DNA from: Phycisphaerales bacterium
GTDB lineage: Bacteria > Planctomycetota > Phycisphaerae > Phycisphaerales > UBA1924
DNA: 64,000 bases
Direction: 5' to 3'
NCBI GenBank assembly: GCA_020847535.1
Contig: JADLBU010000124.1
Coordinates: forward strand, 1 to 64,000
Shown here: positions 27,260 to 36,228 of the stretch, in pieces
Layout: every line of letters begins with the position of its first letter
How positions within the stretch are numbered: the stretch's first letter is position 1
Made by a program: the position numbers and the translations under genes
The notes under the pieces: generated by a model
Seen by the model: only the letters and a program-made list of their open reading frames with translations
What the model was told of the DNA's origin: nothing
Database searches by the model: none

Positions 27260-28867
27260 TCACTTCAGCGGCCCCGCATCTCTTTGATGCTGGCGCCAGA
27301 GGGAAGATACAGGAGGCCAGACGAGCAGATCGGTGTCGCGCACGACGGTCCAGACGTTCTGAATGCGTTCGGCGCGGTTCTTGCCGCCGTCGGGGCCGGT
27401 CGAATAGAGCACGAACGTGTCATCGCGCAGGCGGAGGATGAAGTTGGATCCATCCGGCACGAAGACGGTCATCTCGTGCGGCTGCTTCTCGGTGCGGATG
27501 TTCGCCTGGACCGCATCGCGGATCGGTACGAAATACTCGAACGTCGGCTGCTGGCCGTGGGCGCGGTTGGGATTGAACGGATCGGCCGTCAACGCCTTGA
27601 TGAAATTGGGGCGGACCGAGGCGAGCTGGGGCGGCCAGCCCTTGTTGACGTAGAAGAAGCCCAGGACCGCCAGGGCGTGACGGGTGCCGGCGATCTGCGT
27701 GCGGATGAACTGCCGCATGGGGAAGAGCTCCCCGATCGCCGGGGCCGATGCATCGAGCACGGCGTACAAGCGCTTGTTCATGTTCTGCGCGTAGAAAGGC
27801 TGGAGCATGCGAGCATCGAACGGATCCAACCTCCACTTGGACTGCCAGTCGTTGTAGAGCTTTTCGAGCTGCTCGGTTGTCGCGTACCAGTCGCCGTGTT
27901 GGGACATCGCGAGCTGCCAGCGGCCTGCCTCTCCGAAGAGCTTCAGGGGGCGCCCGCCGGTCTTGATTCGGGCCATGGTGGTCGCGAAGGTGTCCTTGTT
28001 GGGGCCGCCCTTCTCCTGCATCACGCGGGCGACCAGTTGCTCGGCGGCAGCGCGGTCCCCGATCGGGAACGGAAGGCGCTCGAGGGCGAAGACCCCCTTG
28101 TCATCCTCCTGGCGGTTGATGATGTCGGGCAGCTTGGAGATCTGCGCCTGGCTCTGGAGCGATTTCTTGCCGCGGTAGTCCATGTAGGCGATGTCGCGCA
28201 TGCGCTCCATCGCCTGCCAGATCATGGTGTATCCGAGTTTGACCTCGTTGTGCAGCGGGCGCTCGGCGAGCTGTCGGCCGAAGAAGGCCAGCCGGACGAG
28301 CATCTCCAGGCCTCCGATGGTGTCGCCCTCGGAGCTGCGCCGGATCGCTTCGAGCTGTGCGAGCCGGTGGAGGCGCTTGAGGCCGGGGAGATACTGGATA
28401 TTGGCGGCGGCGAGCAGGGGCGGATCGCCGAGCTCGACGTACATGCGTGCCTGGACCAGTTCGGGCGAGACACCCTCGACGCCGTAGGGCAGGGCGAAGA
28501 CCATGGAGTCCTTGGAGTCCTTGGCCTCGGTGATCTTGTAGATGGCATCGATGAGGGCCTTCTGGTTGGCTCCTTCGATCCATGTCTTGACATCGGCCCA
28601 GGCGGACTGGTCGGGAGCGATCAGGAGAAGGGGGTCGGCCTCATCGACGGCTCGCGGCGGGGGATCCATTTTGGCGAGCAGGGGGAGGATGACCAGGTCG
28701 CTGCGCTTCTCAGTTTTCGTCGATGCGTAGAGCGCGTTGACGCGATCCACGTATTCATCGGCACGTGCGATGGATGCCGGGAAAGCGGCGAGCGAACAGG
28801 CAAAAAGGGCAGCGGCGGCGATCGAGCGGGACCAGCGGCCCACCGCACCAGGGATGGCTTGATTCAT
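27260..28867 (-). CDS. Large exported protein of unknown function
   Basis: A 535-residue protein; the start at 28867 gives a signal peptide (AAAALFACSLAAFPASIARA). The remainder is helical with no catalytic motif that I recognise; blocks include DLVILPLLAKMDPPP, MVFALPYGVEGVSPELVQARMYVEL, RMRDIAYMDYRGKKSL and FNPNRAHGQQPTFEYFVPIRD. The C-terminal part (FILRLRDDTFVLYSTGPDGGKNRAE) resembles the end of pseudopilin/DUF1559-like or protein-interaction domains reporting on DGG-type strands. This resemblance is loose. Such large periplasmic proteins are common in Phycisphaerae. Confidence 0.7.
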   Translation of the reverse strand: MNQAIPGAVGRWSRSIAAAALFACSLAAFPASIARADEYVDRVNALYASTKTEKRSDLVILPLLAKMDPPPRAVDEADPLLLIAPDQSAWADVKTWIEGANQKALIDAIYKITEAKDSKDSMVFALPYGVEGVSPELVQARMYVELGDPPLLAAANIQYLPGLKRLHRLAQLEAIRRSSEGDTIGGLEMLVRLAFFGRQLAERPLHNEVKLGYTMIWQAMERMRDIAYMDYRGKKSLQSQAQISKLPDIINRQEDDKGVFALERLPFPIGDRAAAEQLVARVMQEKGGPNKDTFATTMARIKTGGRPLKLFGEAGRWQLAMSQHGDWYATTEQLEKLYNDWQSKWRLDPFDARMLQPFYAQNMNKRLYAVLDASAPAIGELFPMRQFIRTQIAGTRHALAVLGFFYVNKGWPPQLASVRPNFIKALTADPFNPNRAHGQQPTFEYFVPIRDAVQANIRTEKQPHEMTVFVPDGSNFILRLRDDTFVLYSTGPDGGKNRAERIQNVWTVVRDTDLLVWPPVSSLWRQHQRDAGPLK

Positions 28868-29128
28868 GGCGGCGGATGGTAGCAGTTTCCACGGCGGATG
28901 CAGGCTGCTGATGGGTCCATGGGCGGGCGCTACATCCATCAGACCAAAAAAAATTCTTCCGGCATATGCGGTAGCGTGGTCGATTCGATGATGAAGCATC
29001 GTTCCGCTCTGCGATGCGGGATGCTATTTGCGGTTGTGATTCACGAGCGTTGGAGAAGTGGTAGAGGAGGAAGCCCCCTCGCCTCGCAGACGCGGCACCT
29101 CCCCCGGGGTACCGGGTGAGGAAGCCAA

Positions 29129-29166
29129 GCAAAAACAGGGCCCGATCGGCAAGCCGACCGGGCCTG
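29129..29166 (-). terminator. Intrinsic terminator of the sigma-factor gene
   Basis: A long stem (29136-29150 with 29153-29166, GGCCCGGTCGGC/GCCGATCGGGCC with a mismatch) has a 2-nt apical spacer. It is followed on the minus strand by TTTTTGC (29131-29135). It lies about 80 nt past the sigma-factor stop. Confidence 0.85.
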
Positions 29167-29247
29167 TGGTCCCGCCCCCCGAGTGGGAATCAAAGAGTGA
29201 ACCAAGCGCGGATCGGCGAGCCGATCCGGTCAATTGCGTGCGCCCCT

Positions 29248-30162
29248 TCAGGCCTGGGTATCGGCTTCACCGGAGGCGACTTCCTCGCCGTCATCTCCGA
29301 AGAAGCGCGTCGGACGCTCATCGTTGAGCCGTTCGTTGAGCTTGGTCAGGGCCTCATCGACGATCTGGCGGACGCGCTCGCGGCTGATCCCGACCTCATC
29401 GGCGATCTGCTTGAGGGTCAGGGGTTCCCCATCGAGGCCGAACCGCAAGCGGAGGATCTTGGCCTCGCGCTCGTCGATCGAGTCCAGGAGCTTCTGGAGG
29501 ACGTTGAGTTCCTCGAAGCGGAGCACCGAGTCATCGGGAGCGCCGTGACGGGTGTCGGCAAGCATGTCGGCGAGCCCAGACATGCCGGAGGAGGAACTGC
29601 TTGCTTCCTGGGCGGGGGTCTGGAAGGCCTTGACCGCACGGCGGATGATCCGGACCTTGCGGAGGGGCAGGTCCATCTCCTTGGCCATGTCCTGGAGGGA
29701 GGGGGCCGTGCCCAGCGAGAGCTCGAGCTTGCGGGCGGCGACCTTCCACTTGGCGACCAGTTCGACCATGTAGGCGGGGATGTGGACAGGCTGGCTGGCG
29801 TTAATCAGGGCCCGCTTGATCGCCTGCTTGATCCACCACGACGCATAGGTGGAGAACCGGGCGCCCTGGGCGGGATCGAACCCCTCGACGGCCCGGAGAA
29901 GTCCGATATTTCCCTCTTCGATGAGATCCTGAAGGGGAAGGCCCCTGTTCGTGTAGTTCTTGGCGATCGCGACCACCAGGCGGAGGTTGGCTCGAACCAT
30001 GCGATCCCGTGCAGCGGGACAATTATCGTTGATAATCGCCCATCCCAACTGCTTCTCTTCATCTGCCGAGAGCAGTGCGGTCTGGTTGATTTCGCGCAGG
30101 TAGAGCTGAAGGTCCGATTGGACATTCCTGGGGGCCGTACGGGCCTCACTGAGACGACTCAC
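29248..30162 (-). CDS. RNA polymerase sigma-70 factor, RpoD/SigA-like
   Basis: Promoter-recognition subunit of about 304 residues. The GTG start at 30162 ([26 protein letters not shown]) is chosen because region 1.2 begins directly after it and GGAAGGCGGG lies upstream; the frame is open further to 30492 but that part is not conserved. Region 1.2 ([18 protein letters not shown]), region 2 ([54 protein letters not shown]), region 3 and region 4 ([35 protein letters not shown]) are all intact. Region 1.1 is absent. It is a group 1/2 sigma; whether it is the primary sigma cannot be decided here. Confidence 0.93.
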   Translation of the reverse strand: MSRLSEARTAPRNVQSDLQLYLREINQTALLSADEEKQLGWAIINDNCPAARDRMVRANLRLVVAIAKNYTNRGLPLQDLIEEGNIGLLRAVEGFDPAQGARFSTYASWWIKQAIKRALINASQPVHIPAYMVELVAKWKVAARKLELSLGTAPSLQDMAKEMDLPLRKVRIIRRAVKAFQTPAQEASSSSSGMSGLADMLADTRHGAPDDSVLRFEELNVLQKLLDSIDEREAKILRLRFGLDGEPLTLKQIADEVGISRERVRQIVDEALTKLNERLNDERPTRFFGDDGEEVASGEADTQA

Positions 30163-30510
30163 GCTTACCCGCCTTCCGCGGCGCAAGGCCGCAACTGGAC
30201 CACGAGCGTGGCCAATTTTCCATCTATCCGCTCGAACCCGTCCTTGGGTTCCATCGTCTGCGAGACCTTGTCTCTTGAAGGGGGACTCTCGCACTATCCT
30301 CCACTCTGCAAGGTGCCACGGCTTGGTGGAAGTGCAAGGAAAGTGTCGGATTTTTCTTTTGCACCGTCTGGATGGCCGGTGAGGCGGATTCCCAGGGGCT
30401 CTGTCAATTGACACCTCCCGCGCTCCGATGCGACTCGTGGCAATCTCAAGCACACGGGATCGCCGCCTGAACCGCACTTCCCACGCAGCCACACGTACAC
30501 TTCTGAGTCG
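30163..30510. other. Divergent intergenic region, no gene seen
   Basis: About 350 bp between the sigma-factor start (minus) and the UVR protein (plus). It should contain both promoters. No hairpin, repeat or convincing -35/-10 pair could be placed. Confidence 0.4.
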
Positions 30511-31599
30511 ATGAAGTCCGAACCTCCACGCCCTCCGAATCCCCCTTCACCGCACTCGCCCACGCCCGGAGAGCCCGAGCCTCGGCGAGAGGTGAAGCCT
30601 GATCAGCCCCTCGGCGAAGGGCAATCCTCTGAATCCGAGGGTCAGGCGCAGGGGAATCCACCCCAGGAGTCTTCGGACGTTCCGGCTGAGCCGATCCGTG
30701 GGGTCGATATCTCGGGGATCCTCGCCGGATGGACTTATAACGCCGACCAGATCAACGCCCGCCGGGTGATCGCCGACGATGGCGAGGAACGCATCCAGGT
30801 CCGTCTTGACCTGGGCATCCTCCAAATGCACACCACCGGCCGGCCCGATGGCTCCCGTCCCATGGGTTATGAGAGCCTGCTGGAGTACTTCGAGGACCAG
30901 CTCGACAACTCCGAGGAGGATCGCCGGCCTGAAGGCGGACCCGGGGATCGCGGAGAAGAACGCGGGCCCCGGGGCGGCGATCGTGGGGGTGATCGCGGGA
31001 GCGAGCGTGAGGGTGGCCCGGCCGGCGGCAAGGGGGAAGAGGGCAAGGGTGACGAGGGCAAAGCCGGAGAGGATGGCAAGCCGGCGGAGTTCAAGCTCAG
31101 CTCGGATGACTGCCAGGGGCTGCGTGAAGAGGCGGTGCAGTACTACCACCGCTACGTGGCGATGATGGCGCTGGAAGATTTCTACGGCGTCATCCGGGAC
31201 ACCACGCGGAACCTGCGGGTGCTGGATCTGTGCCGGGACCACGCGGCGGAGGATTCCGATCAGGAGTTCCTGGAGCAATTCCGGCCGTACATCTTGATGG
31301 TGCGGGCGCGGGCGCTGGCGAGCCAGGCGATCAACAACAGCGAGCCCAAGGCAGCGCTGCACGCGATCGATGAGGCGCTGGATGCCCTCAAGCAGCACTT
31401 CGACATGGCGGATGAGCCGAATGCGTTCGACATGTCGGGCGAGGTGCAGATGCTGCGCTCGATGCGGGATTCGCTGGTGCCCAAGCTGCCGATCAGCCCG
31501 ATGGCGGAGCTGAAGGCGAGATTGGCGAAGGCGATCGAGCAGGAGAATTATGAGCTGGCGGCGATCTTGAGAGATGAGCTCAAGCAGATGAAGGAATGA
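30511..31599 (+). CDS. UVR-motif protein with low-complexity charged linkers
   Basis: A 362-residue protein that is probably cytoplasmic. The first 60 residues are Pro/Glu-rich and disordered. A folded block follows ([24 protein letters not shown], then [16 protein letters not shown]), and then a long Gly/Arg/Glu linker (around residues 135-190). A helical region ([27 protein letters not shown]) precedes the end. The last 32 residues ([19 protein letters not shown]...LRDEL) form a UVR/UvrB-UvrC helical hairpin of the kind used for protein-protein contact. The function is unknown. It is divergent from the sigma-factor gene. Confidence 0.8.
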   Translation: MKSEPPRPPNPPSPHSPTPGEPEPRREVKPDQPLGEGQSSESEGQAQGNPPQESSDVPAEPIRGVDISGILAGWTYNADQINARRVIADDGEERIQVRLDLGILQMHTTGRPDGSRPMGYESLLEYFEDQLDNSEEDRRPEGGPGDRGEERGPRGGDRGGDRGSEREGGPAGGKGEEGKGDEGKAGEDGKPAEFKLSSDDCQGLREEAVQYYHRYVAMMALEDFYGVIRDTTRNLRVLDLCRDHAAEDSDQEFLEQFRPYILMVRARALASQAINNSEPKAALHAIDEALDALKQHFDMADEPNAFDMSGEVQMLRSMRDSLVPKLPISPMAELKARLAKAIEQENYELAAILRDELKQMKE

Positions 31600-31715
31600 G
31601 GCATCGCACAGGGCGCGCAGTTGCTTGCTCAGAAGTGCTTGACCGCCTCATCGACCTTGAACCGGATCTTGGCACGGGGAGCGGCCGGATCATCGGCCGC
31701 GCGACATCTTGCGGT

Positions 31716-32087
31716 CTATTCCGATTCCGCAGGCCACTCATTCAGCGCTGCTTCCATCGCGGAAATGAGAGCCGGCAGATCGTCACGCGTTGTCTTTACC
31801 AGTTCGGCAGCATCGATGCCCCAGTAGACATGAACAATGATGTTGCGCATGCCCACGATCTGGCGCCACGGTGCTGCTGAAACACGGGCTCGAGCGGTGG
31901 AACTCAGGCGGGCGGCGGCCTCGCCGATCTCGGTGAAGCAGTTTACCAGCGCTCGAACTCGGATCATGTCGGATGAGATCGATCCGTGGTCATCGCTCCC
32001 GACAATCAGCACGGCATCCTTCGCCGTTTTCAGCATGTGCTCGAGTCGGAGTCGATCTTCTCTGGTCGATTCCATGAAGGATGTCAC
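31716..32087 (-). CDS. hepT: HepT-like RNase toxin (DUF86)
   Basis: A 123-residue HEPN-domain protein of the HepT type. The active-site signature R-x4-H-x-Y is present as RNIIVHVY (Arg81, His86, Tyr88). The rest is a helical bundle (LEHMLKTAKDA, ALVNCFTEIGEAAARLS). In studied homologs the HEPN RNase is the toxin and the neighbouring MNT protein neutralises it by modifying the Tyr of this motif. Its start overlaps the end of the upstream mntA-like gene by 4 bp (32084-32087), so the two are translationally coupled. Confidence 0.9.
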   Translation of the reverse strand: MTSFMESTREDRLRLEHMLKTAKDAVLIVGSDDHGSISSDMIRVRALVNCFTEIGEAAARLSSTARARVSAAPWRQIVGMRNIIVHVYWGIDAAELVKTTRDDLPALISAMEAALNEWPAESE

Positions 32088-32386
32088 GCAGCGCTGAGCA
32101 TCTGCGCCTTGGCGAGAATACCTGCTCGGTGCTGCACTGGAACGCCGCCGAGCAGAGTCAGATGCACATGGCGTCCGAGCAGCTCGGTCAAGTCCATCTG
32201 CAGACCGCCGAGCTTGAGTACGCCGGGGGGGTGCTTGGTATCCGTCTCTACCATCAGATCAATGTCGCTTTGCAGGCTGAACTGATCGGTCAGAATAGAA
32301 CCGAAAAGCCACGCGCGCGTGACGCCAGCGGCCTTGCAGAGCATACCGATACGAACTAGATCGAAATCAATTCCGTTCAGCCGCAT
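32084..32386 (-). CDS. mntA: MntA-like nucleotidyltransferase antitoxin
   Basis: A 100-residue minimal nucleotidyltransferase. It has the signature G-S-x10-D-x-D: Gly29-Ser30 (WLFGSILTD) and Asp41-x-Asp43 (SDIDLMVE), so it looks catalytically intact. The final block MDLTELLGRHVHLTLL is typical. It is upstream of and overlaps hepT, the usual order for MntA/HepT modules in which the transferase modifies and silences the HEPN toxin. The intact motifs on both sides suggest a functional module. Confidence 0.88.
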   Translation of the reverse strand: MRLNGIDFDLVRIGMLCKAAGVTRAWLFGSILTDQFSLQSDIDLMVETDTKHPPGVLKLGGLQMDLTELLGRHVHLTLLGGVPVQHRAGILAKAQMLSAA

Positions 32387-32492
32387 GTCGGCCCATTGTA
32401 CGGAGTTTCCGCCTTCGGCACGGGAGGCCGGCCGCAGATTGAGACATCACTCATCATCGGAATCGAGCCGGCTCACTTTGACGACGGATCAA

Positions 32493-32685
32493 TCAGATGT
32501 GTCTGATAACGTCTGGCGCCTTGAACCGCACCTTCGCACGGCCTGCCGCCGGATCGTCCGCCGCCCGATACCCCGCGGTTGCGACCGCGGTCGCCTGGTA
32601 GCCGTCCTTGTCCAGCCCGAGGTTGTGGTCGTGCTTGGGGCCTTCGAAGCCTTCCATGGGGGCAGGCATCGATGCTGGCGATGCC
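32493..32685 (-). pseudogene. C-terminal fragment of a duplicated nitroreductase, frameshifted
   Basis: The minus-strand frame ends GYQATAVATAGYRAADD...AKVRFKAPDVIRHI, nearly the same as the C-terminus of the intact nitroreductase at 33897-34544. The PMEGFE...PK block is also present. Similarity stops near 32685, just after CCATGGGGGCAGG, where the intact gene has one G fewer (CCATGGGGCAGG), so a +1 frameshift breaks the frame. Only about 64 codons of the original gene survive. Confidence 0.8.
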
Positions 32686-32710
32686 GCGACCTCCTTGAAA
32701 CTCGGATGAA

Positions 32711-32747
32711 CCAAAAAACGAACCGGGGCACAAAGCACCCCGGTTCG
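32711..32747 (-). terminator. Intrinsic terminator of the PAPG-tail protein
   Basis: Perfect 10-bp stem CGAACCGGGG/CCCCGGTTCG with a 9-nt loop, followed on the minus strand by TTTTTTGG. It lies about 35 nt after the stop of the gene at 32781-33497. Confidence 0.92.
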
Positions 32748-32780
32748 CGAAGACTTCTCTTGCACTCGATGGTCGCTGGA

Positions 32781-33497
32781 TCAGCGACGACGGCGGGCGA
32801 GGGCAAGGCCCGCGATCGCGGCGGCGGCGAACCCGGCGGGAGCCGGGGCGACATCACCGGTGAGGACGTAGGACATATCCGCGGCCACGCCAAAGAGGGA
32901 AGAGCCGGGCATCATCGGGGGGAAGTCCTGGTAGTTCACCCAGGCTTCGCTGCCGGTGACAGCGCTGCGGACCATGTGGAACGTGTTGTCGGGGGAGATG
33001 TTCTGCATCTCGATCCAGTAGCGACCCGGCCCAAGGAAGATGGGGTTAAAGGTCACGTCGATCCGGGTCTCCTGGATGCCGAACCAGTTGCGGCCCGTGA
33101 CGGTCTGGGTGTAGCTGGTGTTCGTGGTGGGGCCGAGGACTGCGCCGGGAGTGCCGCCCGCATCGGCGCGGAAGGTGAGGTTGTAGCCGACGCCCGCGAG
33201 GGGATTGCCGCTGGGGTAGAGGACCAGGTCATGGAAATCGCTGATGTTCCAGCCGGCCGGATCGGTGATGACAAAGTCATCGAGCGTGCTGCGGCTGATG
33301 CCGAAGAACCCCACGTCAAGCTCGCTGTAGCCGTTGCTGCCGTCGGTGTCGCCGTTGTCCCAGAGGACGCTGCGGGTGCCGTACGAGCTGCCACCGGGGT
33401 TGGTGGGCGAGCCGGGGCCGACCTGGGTTTCCAAACCGGCGGAGGCGAGACCAGCGATCGCGAGAACCGATGATGCTCCCAACACACAAATCTTCAT
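32781..33497 (-). CDS. Secreted protein with PAPAG-type C-terminal sorting signal
   Basis: A 238-residue exported protein. The start at 33497 is chosen from AAGGAG six bases upstream. The signal peptide is CVLGASSVLAIAGLASAG. The body is beta-rich (DNGDTDGSNGYSELDVGFFG, ISDFHDLVLYPSGNPLAG, YWIEMQNISPDNTFHMV), and the C-terminus is the sorting tail APAPAGF + AAAAIAGLALA + RRRR. This is the planctomycete variant of the PEP-CTERM logic. The matching exosortase-type enzyme is not in this window. The ligand is unknown. Confidence 0.85.
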   Translation of the reverse strand: MKICVLGASSVLAIAGLASAGLETQVGPGSPTNPGGSSYGTRSVLWDNGDTDGSNGYSELDVGFFGISRSTLDDFVITDPAGWNISDFHDLVLYPSGNPLAGVGYNLTFRADAGGTPGAVLGPTTNTSYTQTVTGRNWFGIQETRIDVTFNPIFLGPGRYWIEMQNISPDNTFHMVRSAVTGSEAWVNYQDFPPMMPGSSLFGVAADMSYVLTGDVAPAPAGFAAAAIAGLALARRRR

Positions 33498-33896
33498 GTC
33501 CAACTCCTTATCCCTATACGAACCCGACGAAGTCTCCCCCTATCAAGGGGAATGCGCCGGACGCACGCCAACACAGCGCCGCCCGAAGTAATGCCAACTT
33601 TGAAAGAGTTCACCCTCTCAGCTCAGACCCACGGGGCCGCGGCTCCTATTTTCCGCTGGCCATCAGAAGCCTCAGCATACAAGAATGTGCAAGGGATTAC
33701 ACCAGAGATTTGGACTGTATTCCTACATAATTTTCCAGCCAATCCTCGCCTCTGCGGGATTTTATAGATAAAACAGATGTTGAGTCATAGATTTTGTACA
33801 CAAATCGCGGAGGCGGCACGGAGTGGGGAAGTCCGGCCAGTTCGACTGGTCGACCATGGAGGCCTCAATCGATTCTCGAAACAGAGTACGTGGAGT
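33498..33896. other. AT-richer intergenic region, no gene seen
   Basis: About 400 bp between the PAPG-tail gene and the nitroreductase, both on the minus strand. It is noticeably less GC-rich between 33640 and 33800 (for example TTTTATAGATAAAACAGATG), consistent with a promoter for the gene at 33497. No repeat, hairpin or small coding frame was supported. Confidence 0.4.
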
Positions 33897-34544
33897 TCAC
33901 ACGTGCCGGATGCTGTCCTCTTGACCGAATCTCACCTTTGCCTTGCCAGCGAACGCATCATCCGCCGCGCGATAGCCCGCGGTCGCAACCGCGGTGGCCT
34001 GGTAGCCCTCCCTGTCCAGCCTGAGGATCTGATCGTACTTGGGGCTTTCGAAGCCTTCCATGGGGCAGGCATCGATGCCGGCGAGGGCGGCGGCGGAGAG
34101 GAAGAAGCCCAGGGCGATGTAGAGCTGGCGGCCGGCCCAGGCGTTCAGATCGGCATCGGCACGGGAGGTCATGGAGCCGACCATCATGGTGCGGGTGGAT
34201 TCGAGGGATGCGAGCGGGATGTTCTGGACCTCGGCGATCCGTGCGATGTGGCGGCCGATGTCGTCGGCGTTGAGCTTTGTGCGGCGAGCGAAGACGACCA
34301 TGTGGGAGGCATCGGTGATCTGGGGCTGGCCGTACGAAACCTCCCGCAGCTTCGCGCGCACCTGCGGATCGTTGACGACAACGAATCGCCAGGGCTGGAG
34401 CCCGAACGAGGATGGGGCGAGCGTCATCGCCTGCTCGAGAGCCGACCAGTTCGCCGCGGGGATCTTGCGCGATGGATCGAACTTCTTGGTCGCGTATCGC
34501 CAGTTGAAGGCTGCGAGCACGGTGTCGAGGGAGGTCGGCTGCAT
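33897..34544 (-). CDS. NAD(P)H-dependent nitroreductase-family flavoprotein
   Basis: FMN-dependent oxidoreductase of the nitroreductase family (NfsB-like), about 215 residues. The N-terminal block YATKKFDPSRKIP leads to the FMN-binding LAPSSFGLQPWRFVVVND. Further blocks are WAGRQLYIALGFFLSAAALAGIDACPMEGF and GYQATAVATAGYR. The Cys in this last region and the length suit the NfsB branch. The start is 34544 or 34556. The substrate (quinone, nitro compound or flavin) cannot be told. A broken copy of its 3' end sits at 32493-32685. Confidence 0.9.
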   Translation of the reverse strand: MQPTSLDTVLAAFNWRYATKKFDPSRKIPAANWSALEQAMTLAPSSFGLQPWRFVVVNDPQVRAKLREVSYGQPQITDASHMVVFARRTKLNADDIGRHIARIAEVQNIPLASLESTRTMMVGSMTSRADADLNAWAGRQLYIALGFFLSAAALAGIDACPMEGFESPKYDQILRLDREGYQATAVATAGYRAADDAFAGKAKVRFGQEDSIRHV

Positions 34545-34683
34545 GATGAGTTTCACTCCGGGATTGCGAGCCGTGAGTTTGGATGCCGGGGGAGCGTAGA
34601 CGTGACGGGGGCGCCCGGGAAGTTCGGATATTGATCTGTGTCGATATACTCGCGAGGGAAGCTACAACGCACGGGATTCATCG

Positions 34684-34717
34684 CACCGACCCGAGCTGAA
34701 GACAGCTCGGGTCGGTG
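34684..34717 (-). terminator. Hairpin downstream of ptsH
   Basis: A perfect 15-bp stem (CACCGACCCGAGCTG/CAGCTCGGGTCGGTG) with an AAGA loop lies 10 nt after the HPr stop codon. There is no T-run, so it may stabilise the transcript end or terminate with help from Rho. Confidence 0.6.
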
Positions 34718-34726
34718 GCACGCCGA

Positions 34727-35002
34727 TCACTCTTCTTCGAATCCCGCATCGACGAGGGCCTTGAGCGCCTTGCAGGCGGCCTCGGCGTCGGGCCCCTCGG
34801 CGATGATGGTGAGTTCGGTGCCCTGGCCGGCGGCGAGCATCATCATCTGCATGATCGACTTGCCATCGACCTCGGTGTCCTCGCGGCAGACCTTGACCTC
34901 GCTCTTGAAGACGCTCGCCGCATCGACGAACGACATCGCCGGCCGGGCGTGCAGGCCCAGGCGGTTGATGATCGTGACTTTGACTTCGTGGCGGGTGGAC
35001 AT
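34727..35002 (-). CDS. ptsH: Phosphocarrier protein HPr
   Basis: A 91-residue phosphocarrier of the phosphotransferase system. The active-site His18 is in INRLGLHARPA, and the regulatory Ser49 region (GKSIMQMMMLAA) is intact. It therefore could be phosphorylated on His by enzyme I and on Ser by an HPr kinase, but neither gene is in the window. It is the last gene of the hpf-ptsN-ptsH group on the minus strand. The lack of sugar-specific permeases nearby suggests a regulatory role, as in the nitrogen-type PTS. Confidence 0.96.
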   Translation of the reverse strand: MSTRHEVKVTIINRLGLHARPAMSFVDAASVFKSEVKVCREDTEVDGKSIMQMMMLAAGQGTELTIIAEGPDAEAACKALKALVDAGFEEE

Positions 35003-35146
35003 TGCTGGGGCCGGAACGAGGGAGGTGCTGAAAGGATCGCGGAAAGGTCAAGGAAGGGGAACGTGCTCTGAACTGAACGGGTCGCCGCACGCTGTGACGC
35101 ACGAGCCTGGTGGGTGCGGGCGGCTTGGAGAGATCCCGGGCCAGAC

Positions 35147-35626
35147 TCAGGCGTTGTGTTTCTGGGCGTCGGCCTCCAGCAGCAGCGACCAGACCTGGGC
35201 CGGGTCCTGGCACTGTCGGAGCAGCCGGCGGAACACATCGCTGCCTACGTGCTTGAAGATCGCTTCCATGGCTCGGAGGTGCTCGTTGGGCTGGTCGTCC
35301 GGTGAGATGAGCAGGACGACCGAGTAGACCGGCTGGCGATCCAGGCTGTTGAACTCAACCCCTGACTGGCTCAGCCCGATCGCCGCGCTGATCCGTTTCA
35401 TGCGCGGATCCTTGGCGTGCGGGACGGCGACCCCCTTGCCGAAGCCGGTGGTGCTCTTGAGCTCACGGTCCAGGACGCGGAGGTAGAGATGCTCGGCGGC
35501 CTCGCGATCGATGATGGCCGAGGCGACCATGGATTCGATCAACTCACGGATGACCTGATCGCGTTGCTTTCCCTTGAGCGGCGCGACGATGGCCCCTCTG
35601 GCGACGATGTCCGTGAGCTTGAGCAA
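35147..35626 (-). CDS. ptsN: PTS EIIA domain protein (nitrogen-type, PtsN-like)
   Basis: EIIA domain of the fructose/mannitol/nitrogen type, 159 residues. The TTG start at 35626 is chosen because AAGGAG lies seven bases upstream and the first conserved block (LKLTDIVARGAIVAPLKG) follows directly. The phosphorylatable His70 is in GFGKGVAVPHAKD. The later block PVYSVVLLISPDDQPNEHLRAM is typical. It accepts phosphate from HPr, encoded 140 bp downstream. It acts in the cytoplasm as a regulator, and its targets are not shown by the sequence. Confidence 0.92.
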   Translation of the reverse strand: MLKLTDIVARGAIVAPLKGKQRDQVIRELIESMVASAIIDREAAEHLYLRVLDRELKSTTGFGKGVAVPHAKDPRMKRISAAIGLSQSGVEFNSLDRQPVYSVVLLISPDDQPNEHLRAMEAIFKHVGSDVFRRLLRQCQDPAQVWSLLLEADAQKHNA

Positions 35627-35724
35627 CGCGAAGCTCCTTGCGATCCGGAGGGCGGGAATCCCCGGGGCAGAAAGCGGTTCGAAAGTGCCGGGGATACTGG
35701 GGTGGTGCGCGTGGGTACGGAGGG

Positions 35725-36030
35725 TCAGTGATTCTTGAGCTGTTCCTTGAAGTCCTTGAGCTGCCTGGCGCACTTCTCGGTGGTCTGGTCGAGGACGGCG
35801 TAGAGGTCGGGACCGGTGTCGTGGGCGATGAAGTCCTTGTGCTTCTCGACATCGGCCACCAGCTCGACGGTGAATTCCTGGGTGTGATGGGAGTGATGAG
35901 CCCGGTGGATGGTGACGGTGATCTGCTGGATGCCGTCGAAGTAGCGGGTGAGCTTGGACACCTTCTGCTCGGCGTACTGACGGATCGCCGGGGTGATCTC
36001 GATGTCCCTGCCCACGATGTCGATGCGCAT
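35725..36030 (-). CDS. hpf: Ribosome hibernation promoting factor, short form
   Basis: A 101-residue ribosome-binding stress protein that helps form inactive 100S (or 70S) ribosomes. Start at 36030 with AAGGAA six bases upstream. Family blocks: MRIDIVGRDIEITPAIRQYAEQKVSKLTRYF, HRAHHSHHTQEFTVELVAD, DLYAVLDQTTEKCARQL (short excerpts of the family alignment). There is no C-terminal extension, so it is the short form. Together with ptsN and ptsH downstream on the same strand it recalls the rpoN-hpf-ptsN gene order of other Gram-negative bacteria, but rpoN is absent here. Confidence 0.94.
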   Translation of the reverse strand: MRIDIVGRDIEITPAIRQYAEQKVSKLTRYFDGIQQITVTIHRAHHSHHTQEFTVELVADVEKHKDFIAHDTGPDLYAVLDQTTEKCARQLKDFKEQLKNH

Positions 36031-36189
36031 GCGTGATTCCTTGCCTGAGACGGGCCTGAGCCGTGCCCGACACGGGCCGTTCCCGCAGCCCTTGAGGCCG
36101 CGGCAACCCGTGGGCGGGATCATAACCCGCGATGAAACACCCGCGCCCGGTTTCCCGGGCGTTACCCCGCGAGGCTGGCGGTTTGCCTG

Positions 36190-36222
36190 AAAAAAAACGG
36201 GGCATCCTGCCGGATACCCCGC
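36190..36222 (-). terminator. Intrinsic terminator downstream of tRNA-Ile
   Basis: Stem GGGGTATCC/GGATGCCCC (one G-T pair) with a 3-nt loop, followed on the minus strand by TTTTTTTT. It lies just after the tRNA-Ile 3' end and upstream of hpf. Confidence 0.88.
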
Positions 36223-36228
36223 CGTCAG

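Noticed and set aside
27284-28882. A 532-codon plus-strand open frame
   Set aside because: It is antisense to the large exported protein, which has a signal peptide and a plausible start. The antisense product has no recognisable domain.
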